Source: Chara braunii
Taxonomy: Eukaryota; Streptophyta; Charophyceae; Charales; Characeae
Direction of reading: 5' to 3'
Length of the DNA stretch: 37,569 bases
Assembly: GCA_003427395.1 (NCBI GenBank)
Contig: BFEA01000283.1
Coordinates: 695,045-732,613, forward strand
Of this stretch, positions 30,652 through 37,569 are shown in pieces (the stretch's first letter is position 1; each line of letters begins with the position of its first letter). The notes beneath the pieces are model-generated. The model ran no database searches, had not been told where the DNA came from, and saw nothing but the letters and a program-made list of their open reading frames with translations. The position numbers and the translations under genes are program-made.

Positions 30652-31240
30652 AGCACACTCGCACATATACGTATACATACATAGTAATATATATATATTC
30701 AAATGGTAGCGGTAGATTCAATCGATTTTGTTCTTATTTATTTATTTATTTTATTTATTTATTCTACTTTATTTATCTTATCGATGTATCATGAGGTAAG
30801 CCGTAAGATCAGAAACTTACCTCTTCCCTCTCTTCCCGTCGTCGTCTTCATAGCGGCCGATGTCGTCGTCGTCGGTCGATGTCGTTCGTCCGCACTCCCC
30901 AACGGCAAACCGTCGAGATCACAGCGATCCAGACACTCCACCGGACCATTCAATCGGTAGGAGCGATGGTGGTGTGTACAAAGGTAAGGACGTAATCAGC
31001 GTGCGCTGATGATTCGCGCTTTACTAGGCATTCCTTATGCAAGATCGGTAATTACAACAATCGATCCCCGTCGCGTTGGATCCCCTTCCCTTCTCCCTCT
31101 TCTTCTTCCTTTCTCCTTCTTCTTCTTCTTCTTCTTCTTCCCTCCTCCTTCTACTTTTTCTCTTCTCCTCCGCGGATTTCTCCTCTTGCTACCACCGCGC
31201 GCTAACTTTTTTTTTTTTTTTTTTTTTTTTTTAATGCGCG
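30300..31240. repeat. Cluster of simple repeats
   Basis: (CT)n at 30,403-30,428; (TC)n at 30,581-30,628 running into (AC)n at 30,629-30,650; (TTTA)n-type sequence at 30,738-30,780; (CTT)n at about 31,093-31,150; and 26 T at 31,207-31,232. Translations of these runs give false reading frames. No gene is supported. Confidence 0.9.
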
Positions 31241-31683
31241 GTCGCCTTCACTCCCTCGCGCTACACCCCGCTTTCTCCCTCGTCTCCTCCACCGTTTCTC
31301 CTTTTTGCTCCCTACTTGCACTGCCGCCCCGCGCTCCATCCTCCGTTGATCCCTGGCGCGGCTCTTCCTCGCCTTGTCCGCTACTACGTTCAATGCCACC
31401 TTGCTGCTAGTCCGAGCTCGTGGCGCTGCTCTCCGCCCACGCGCTATTCCTTCCTCCCCCCGCTAGCGCATGTTGGCAGTGAGTACTCCGCCTTCGCAAG
31501 CCGGATTTGTGGCTCCGCGTAGCACTGGGGTACTTTGTTGATGCATCTATCGCGAAATCCGCGACAGATTCCTAAAAACGAACTAATTGAAAATTACGGG
31601 CGAAAAGGAAAGGAGAAAAAAAAATTAATAATAATAATAAAAGAAAAAAGAAGAGAAACTAGTCGTAAGCTATGTAGCATCGT

Positions 31684-31730
31684 GTTCGCGTTCGGTGACC
31701 GAACCCGAATGTTCGGGACCGAACGCGAAC
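31684..31730. repeat. Inverted repeat with nested palindromes of TTCGG
   Basis: Outer arms GTTCGCGTTCGGT and ACCGAACGCGAAC are exact reverse complements. Inside lie the palindromes GTTCGGTGACCGAAC and CCCGAATGTTCGGG. A related block follows a run of 29 T (31,901-31,929) at 31,930-32,020, with repeated CGAACATGTTCGG and GTTCGGCCGAAC. Confidence 0.85.
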
Positions 31731-31896
31731 GAGCGCGGAAACTCTCCGAACGCGAACATAAAAATATTTATAAAAAAAACAAAAAATATTCTCCAAAAAA
31801 TCTGGAAAAAATATACGTTATGTATAATAATAAGACAAACAACTTTTGCCCTGGAGATATGGTCAAATTCGTAACCAAACTCGAGTCAAAAATCAA

Positions 31897-31934
<38 letters not shown>

Positions 31935-32089
31935 GTTCGGTCGAACACGTTCGGTTGGCGTTCGGCCGAACACCCGAACATGTTCAGACGTTCGGAAAAG
32001 CTCCGAACATGTTCGGTGTGCTACACAGATCGTAAGAATAAATAAAAGAAAACAAAGAAAATAAGGAATTAAACTTCTAACCACCCGAA

Positions 32090-32320
32090 CTCGCCAAGTG
32101 TCATGCCCCTCGTTTTGAGACGAGGCAAACTGTAACCTCTAACTCTAACTTACCTTTGATCTCGAGGTCAAGGGTTCAAGTCCCGGCTTGACTGAGCCTG
32201 GGTGAAACTGTTGTCGAGCTCCTTGACAAAAGGAGCTAGCTCAGCGGTCGGTTGGATACGTTCTCTGCATCACCGCTTGACAACCCTGACCCTAAACCTA
32301 TTGAGCTAGCTCCTACTCTT
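32090..32320 (+). repeat. tRNA-derived SINE-like segment with 13-bp inverted repeat
   Basis: GGGTTCAAGTCCCGGC at about 32,172-32,187 resembles a tRNA T-arm with a pol III B box. About 50 bp later TAGCTCAGCGGTCGGTTGG (32,237 on) resembles the D-arm with an A box. The order is reversed relative to a tRNA gene, so this is not an intact tRNA. It may be the junction of two tRNA-derived units. AGGAGCTAGCTCA (32,231-32,243) and TGAGCTAGCTCCT (32,302-32,314) form a perfect inverted repeat enclosing the D-arm-like part. Confidence 0.4.
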
Positions 32321-35070
32321 GTTAAGAGAGGGGCCGCTCAGGTAAATACAGAGGATTGAGGCTCCGCCCACCTAGTGGCCGAAGCCTATTTCTGAGTCTG
32401 TGCGTGCATGCACGCTTGCTGTACATGATCAACCTTTCCAACATCTTGGTCATACGACCTTTTACTGACTTTCACACAAAGCACTGATCCGCCCGTTCCT
32501 CTACCATCACCTTTAGGCCTCAGATGAGTCCAATAGTGATAGACAAAGGGAGATACTGACTCACAAAAGACTCAAACCATAGACAAGGATTCACTCACAA
32601 TGTGAAAGTGTTTGTGGTCACCAGCTCATCCCCTTTGGATACATATATAAATATAAAGTATGTTATAATGAGTCAGACTTGCGACTCATCTCTCTCATCC
32701 TTATACTTATTTTAAAATGTCCATGCATTTTCCTATACTATCATCTACTCTAAACCTTTATCCTATCAAAACTCTCAAGGAGAAGAAACTTGTCATCTTT
32801 TCAGACTGCACTCAACTTATCCATGTTCTCTCTTACCCAACAAACACCTTAATTTATCTAGAAGTTCATACACTCACTTGTCTTTAATCTAGGAAAGTGA
32901 TGACCAATCAAATATCCTATCGAGCTCCACTCTGCCACCCTTGGATTATCTGTCCAGTGATGGTCACCAATCTTCCACGTACATAATACTTAGTCATTCC
33001 CAATTCAATGTACCTTGCTAGTACCTTACAATCATCTATGAAGTATCCTTCTTTTGTGCCAAAGAAGCATCCACTTCTGGTCTTATTGCTTTTGACCTTC
33101 TTCTGCTACCCCTAGGTTCTGCTTACGCAGACAACGCTTATCAAACTCCTCCCATTACTACACAGAGTCTCTCCTTCCTACAATATTCTTCCCGAAAGGT
33201 AATATTCAAACCATACCTTACTACCATTGCTAATATCCAACGCCTAAGACCATTCAAAAGTAGGTCATAATAGTACATTGCGATAGTAATATATTAATTA
33301 TAATAGTTGAGTATGTAAATAGTTTTAGCAGCAAAGAGACAAGCCTAACAAACATATGTATGCTTTGGTGATGACGAAAAACTTACGGTATCTGTTATGA
33401 TCATAGGCAATAATAATGCTATAGTCAACAAAATTTTAATGATAAATGTTTTTGGATGCAAAGATAATGAGAGTACCACAGTCTACTCCCTGATTTTGAC
33501 AGGAGTATATTGTGTCAAGGGGCAGTGTAATCCCCTAAAAGGCATAACATCTTAGGCTCCCGAGCCCCGCTCAAGGACCAAGCCTCACTGCTTCACCCTC
33601 TGATTCCAGTATCTGTTCCTTGCACACCCTTGTCCATTGGTAGACAACCCCACCATACACGTTCCGGGATCCATATCCCGTCTCGTGCAGATGAGCCCAC
33701 TTGACATTTAGATAGCTGGGGCATCACCCCCTGCTTCCTTGTGGCAGGTAGTAGTCGCCTCCTTCATAGACCATGGTCTAACAAGGCCCAAATACTTTCC
33801 TCCTTCTTAATAGTAATGTAGTCATCTTTCCTCAAAGGGTTAGGTGACAACACTTCACTATGGACCAGGAACATAGTTCCGACGCGGGTCTCACTACTAC
33901 CTTAGAAGACAGATTTATAGCTCCTTTAAGCCATCTGTCAGGGAAAGGATAACTTAGGATTGTAACTCCCCAAAATGATAGACTCTACACATTGACCACT
34001 TCTTGAGAGAATTTATTCTCCCAAGGAGTCGGTCACTCCATTCACCCCCGACCCCGCGTCGGACGTGGATTCTGCGTAGCTTCTCTATCCATTATAAGGA
34101 GAGCAATCCAGATAAACGAGTTCAAACTATAGACGAATAGCAGAATCTGATTAACTCAGATGGATGAATTTAAGTGTACAGTCTGTAATAAATAAATTCA
34201 GATGGACAACTGAAACAATTAACCATGAATATAATGCATCAGATAGATAGTTTCATGTGAATAGTATTAGACTAGGCTTACCTCAAATAGACTGACATGA
34301 ATGGATAATTTTAAATGGATAACTCAAATGAACGGCCTTAAGAGAATGAATTTAAGCGCTTAGATTCAACTGGGTATATTCAAATAGATGGTGCAGAGTG
34401 GATGAGTTTAAGCAACTATCCTCATGCCTGAATATAGTCACCAAGTTTAACATAAACAAGATGGTTCGACACTTACTTCCCACTTCCTTACTGACTACAC
34501 TTAGGATTATGTGCCTCTTCTTGCAAGCAACTACAGTTGGCATAATAAGTCGTTCTATCCATTCTGTTTGCTCCCCTTTTTCGTGGATCTGCCAGACTTC
34601 TGACTAAACAAGCCTCCTTCCGTAAACTTTGCTCGCAAGTACAACCCTAACAAAACTCTAAATGAGTCAATTCACGTGCCCGAGTCACATACTCAATCCA
34701 CCTTTATTGTTCATCTATCCCCCATCTCACTTGTCTTACACTTCAAGTTTCTAGCCTGATACAAGCTTAAATTAACACATTACCACCTTCTTCAACTTCT
34801 TTCTCCTGGCTAAATCACCAGACTCTACTTATTGACAATAGGTACCATATGCAACTTTCACCTACCCTCACCTCCTAAAGTCACTCCCTTAGAGATCCTG
34901 ACATCTTCCTCATTACACTTGCCTATCCTTAACTTCTTCACATGTCAATCCTTGATTCTCTTAAATGCTTATTCAATGCTTCATATAGTTTGCTTGTACA
35001 GAAAGTAGGAGATCAACCCGCAAATCTCTAGTTGACATAACAAGAACATCACAAGGGAGATGCATAATCT
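32320..35070. other. No gene; AT-rich, possible eroded retroelement body
   Basis: Stops are frequent in all frames and no conserved motif is recognisable. CAAGGGGCAG followed by TGTAATCCCC at about 33,519-33,538 resembles a polypurine tract next to an LTR start on the plus strand, but no second LTR copy was found, so this is weak. If the minus-strand LTR element to the right is intact in length, this stretch would be its internal region, with gag-pol eroded or absent. Confidence 0.4.
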
Positions 35071-35289
35071 TCAGTCGGATGACGCGGATTGAGAGATGAC
35101 AGGAGGGTCAGGAATGTGATATATTGGTTGAGACCCTGGTTCGCCGGATCGAGGAAGGACGGTCACTTGCCGTTCTTGAGCAGAGGAAAAAGGCTGTGAA
35201 TAAGGTCCGAAGCGAGGACGGCTACGTGGCTTGATACGTGGAGGAGATGCGTCGTAACGCCTTTCATACTTATACGAACAATAAGCCAT
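35071..35289 (-). pseudogene. Possible gag remnant of a minus-strand LTR retrotransposon
   Basis: A 72-codon minus-strand frame starts about 575 bp downstream of the primer binding site, where gag usually begins. It is basic and Pro/Ser-rich (ASPPRIKPRSRPRFGPYSQP) and stops at 35,071. No zinc knuckle, protease or polymerase motif follows. Position and composition are the only support. Confidence 0.25.
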
Positions 35290-35865
35290 CTTTTCTCGAA
35301 AATGGGAACGCTAGCCCCACTAGTCCTGAAGCCTACTCACCCTTACCCCTTCTTCCTTCTCTTTTAGCCCTTCGTCTTCCTCTCTCCAACCTTCCCATTC
35401 TTTTTGGTCAAATTTATAGGCCTCTCGGCGGTCTTCCCTTACCTTCCGCTTCTTCCTCTCCCAGTACCTGTCTCACGGCCTTTGGGTGCCATATTACTGT
35501 GAGGATAATAGTTAAATAATAGAGTCTTTAAGGTAATCTGAACCAATACCCTTGGTCTTTGAAAGATTCTAGATAACCTCAGGTTACTACCAATGGAATA
35601 CTTCTCCTTTCACTCTCTAGGGCGACCCTTCTCATAAGTTGTCGCTGACTGTTGCCTTACTCGTACCACGTATTCGCTTCTAGTATCTATTCCGTTCTAT
35701 AAATCCTCAAGTGGTTTATACGCTATGACCACCCTTGCATACTCCCCACTCAGAATCCTTGGTCAAATTATATCCCGGTAAGTAGATTAGAGTTGTTGTT
35801 TTGCCTAGATCATCGACTTACCATACCCGAGTTCATTCACTGAGGACCTCGGCTAGGAATCGAGA

Positions 35866-35883
35866 TCCCCGGCAACAGCGCCA
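35866..35883 (-). promoter_or_regulatory. Primer binding site for tRNA-Asp, LTR retrotransposon
   Basis: On the minus strand the sequence reads TGGCGCTGTTGCCGGGGA. The primer site of many plant Ty3/gypsy elements is TGGCGCCGTTGCCGGGGA, complementary to the 3' end of tRNA-Asp, so 17 of 18 bases match. It lies two bases inside a CA/TG boundary at 35,886, as expected beside a 5' LTR end. The element therefore points left, with its 5' LTR to the right. Confidence 0.7.
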
Positions 35884-36027
35884 CCTGTCGCGCGCGGCGG
35901 TCCTACACCCAGATGCAGAGTAATTTTTTGTGTCGGACCTCACGATCGTGTTACGCAGGAGTTTCCTTGTCACTTTACGCAATAGCAACTCCGACCGTGC
36001 GCGCGTGCTATACCTCTCGCGACTCCC

Positions 36028-36124
36028 TACGACAGGTTAGGGTCCCGCGAGGTACAACATACCTCCACATGCGGGAGCTGTCACCATCCCTTAGGTGGGC
36101 GTATCCCTGCTGAGCTACTGACCC
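36028..36124 (-). repeat. tRNA-like sequence within the LTR
   Basis: On the minus strand GGGTCAGTAGCTCAGCAGGG carries a good A box (TAGCTCAGCAGG). Further on, GAGGTA and TACCTC can pair around a short loop, and GACCC near 36,028 can pair with the opening GGGTC. The D-stem does not close and the T-loop lacks the TTCRA sequence, so it is not a functional tRNA gene. A tRNA-derived insertion or structured leader are possible. Confidence 0.3.
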
Positions 36125-36479
36125 ACATACGAAGGCTTTTACATGCAATCGCAGAGGTAGGCTAGCCGATGAGGTTTTCTCGATCGCCGTAGCATAGGCA
36201 TACTCGCGGTAGAACGCCTTAAGACTGACCCGTATGTCGAGCCCCGAGGTGCTAACTCTCCGGACCGACTATTTAATCAGGTCGACTTCTCGGACAGTCT
36301 TCCACACTTAGCTCACTATGACAATGACTCAACGTTTTGCTCATCATGTGAGAATGTCAGGGTTGATTCTCTTGGTAGTCTCCTATTCTCTCAAACAGAA
36401 GCCTAGACAAATGACTTTCCGATCCTGACCAACTACGATCTCAATCACAAGTATATATATATATATATATTATATATTG

Positions 36480-37460
36480 TATGTATGTAAATCAGGGGAG
36501 CTGACTGAGCGGTGGACCTCACTTTCACGATTGTCGTGTCCCTTTGCCCGAATTTCTCAGACGATCCCAAACTCAGAAGACAACACAAATGTCCAACACC
36601 TGTACAAATGCAAGAAAACCACATACACGCATACATATGCAGACACAGAATGCGCTACAATCGTCAACCTTTAATCCATTCATAGCAAGTCACTCACGCC
36701 CCAAACCCTTGAAAACAACATTCCTTCCTAACCCTGACTCCTTTTAACCCAGCCTCACACATTTTCGAAGACTCGTGAGTGTGATTTTGACAATTTAGGC
36801 ATAGATACAGGGGGAAGATTTATATGTTCCCTTCTTAGGTCTTGTCTTAGGTGTGGGTGTCAAGCCATGGTGGAAGTTGAGTCGGAGTTCTACCAACCTG
36901 TTATCCAATGATAACATAATTTATAGTTTTCTTACAATTTTTTTTCGTAGTCCTCTCCAAGAGCGCTGAACCCTGTAGACACAACACAGTCCGAAAGAAT
37001 CTTAACGTCTTTTCTTCGACATTGGGATCTAGAAGATCTCTTCTAGCCTTGTGACCCAGTGTTTGGTGCTCACCGTCGACCTACTGCCTAATTCCTACCC
37101 TCACTATCAATTCGCTCGCCTGATTGGTCTAGGTAATGAACAAAATTCATTCCCAGTCTGTTTGTCCCAACGGTTCCAATACGTTTCTTCCCTCTTAAAA
37201 GTTAATTATGAGCCCCATGTCCCTAATGACCTCAAGCAATACCATCAATTCAAATCAGAAAGGAAATCACATGATAGAGATCAATTCATAATTTTAAGGA
37301 TGATAAACCTCTCTGAGTCAAGATCTCACTTATCCTTCCTCACCGGAATCAGCGAGTTAGTAATGGGTCGAATTAGCTATATGGAAGCAGACATCTGGTA
37401 GTGGATTGATCAGGATACACTCGAACTTCGTTAGTATCTTGTGTGGAGAGTATAAGTTAT
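36480..37460. other. No gene seen
   Basis: A mixed-composition stretch. The open frame at 37,051-37,401 (116 codons) has no recognisable motif, and I do not call it. Confidence 0.5.
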
Positions 37461-37461
37461 T

Positions 37462-37569
37462 ATGGCAATGAGGTAGGCTTCATAGAGCCTCGCTCCTCTC
37501 GATCGCCTAGTTTGTATATAAATAGATATATGGCGATGAGGCAGGCTTCATAGAGCCTCGCTCCTCTCG
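37462..37569. repeat. 40-bp direct repeat, 68-bp period, running off the window
   Basis: ATGGCAATGAGGTAGGCTTC (37,462) and ATGGCGATGAGGCAGGCTTC (37,530) are both followed by the identical 20-bp sequence ATAGAGCCTCGCTCCTCTCG. Two differences occur in 40 bp. The array may continue to the right. Confidence 0.85.

Larger units (their letters stand above)
35886..37460 (-). mobile_element. 5' LTR (outer end undefined) of a minus-strand retrotransposon
   Basis: The inner end is fixed by the tRNA-Asp primer site: the plus-strand text starts TGTCGCGCGCGG at 35,886, which is an ...ACA end on the minus strand. The outer end cannot be placed, because no second LTR copy is present in the window for comparison; the end coordinate is an upper limit. 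A (TA)n tract at about 36,451-36,477 lies inside. No long ORF is supported. Confidence 0.45.

Noticed and set aside
33519-33990. Plus-strand LTR starting TGTAATCCCC after a purine tract, with a similar TGTAACTCCCC near 33,962
   Set aside because: The two stretches diverge after about ten bases, so they are not paired LTR ends.

Overview
Eukaryotic, probably plant-lineage DNA made almost entirely of decayed mobile-element genes and repeats. There are no bacterial operons, ribosome binding sites or confident RNA genes. Microsatellites and homopolymers are abundant, large transposon-type ORFs are broken by stops, and a plant tRNA-Asp primer binding site is present. My best guess is a streptophyte alga such as Chara, but this is an inference from protein style, not a demonstrated match.

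Layout. (1) 1-580: a 275-bp satellite. (2) 2,493-10,431, minus strand: one very large broken gene. Read across its stops and frameshifts it gives an N-terminal region, a basic linker, a ParB-like segment, a helical middle, a beta-class N4/N6 DNA methyltransferase-like segment, an acidic region with 62-residue repeats, and a C-terminal Ulp1/C48 cysteine protease domain. (3) 10.4-15.0 kb: no genes; minisatellites, short tandem repeats and a dense cluster of a 22-bp palindrome. (4) 15,101-18,273, plus strand: a broken DDE-transposase-like gene of the 'VGHTHxDID' type. (5) 18,371-23,406, plus strand: four tandem paralogues of an unrecognised ~294-residue family ending in a CDCPYCxxGH motif, plus two fragments. 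Only the third copy (21,173-22,057) is open throughout. (6) 23.4-26.0 kb: degenerate repeats and microsatellites. (7) 26,036-26,990: the same 275-bp satellite in the same orientation. (8) 27-37.6 kb: microsatellites, inverted repeats, tRNA-like segments and the 5' end of a minus-strand LTR retrotransposon with a tRNA-Asp primer site, but no intact gene.

The main observation is that the 22-bp palindrome (half-site AAGTGCGARTN followed by its reverse complement) occurs about 30 times between 0.9 and 24.8 kb. I saw none inside the genes; copies sit just before or after each of them, and I saw none to the right of 26 kb. With the satellite at both ends, this suggests that roughly 1-26 kb is one large element or island carrying a transposase-like gene, a ParB-like/methyltransferase-like/Ulp1 polyprotein and an expanded family of unknown genes. 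All coordinates were read by hand and may be off by a few bases.
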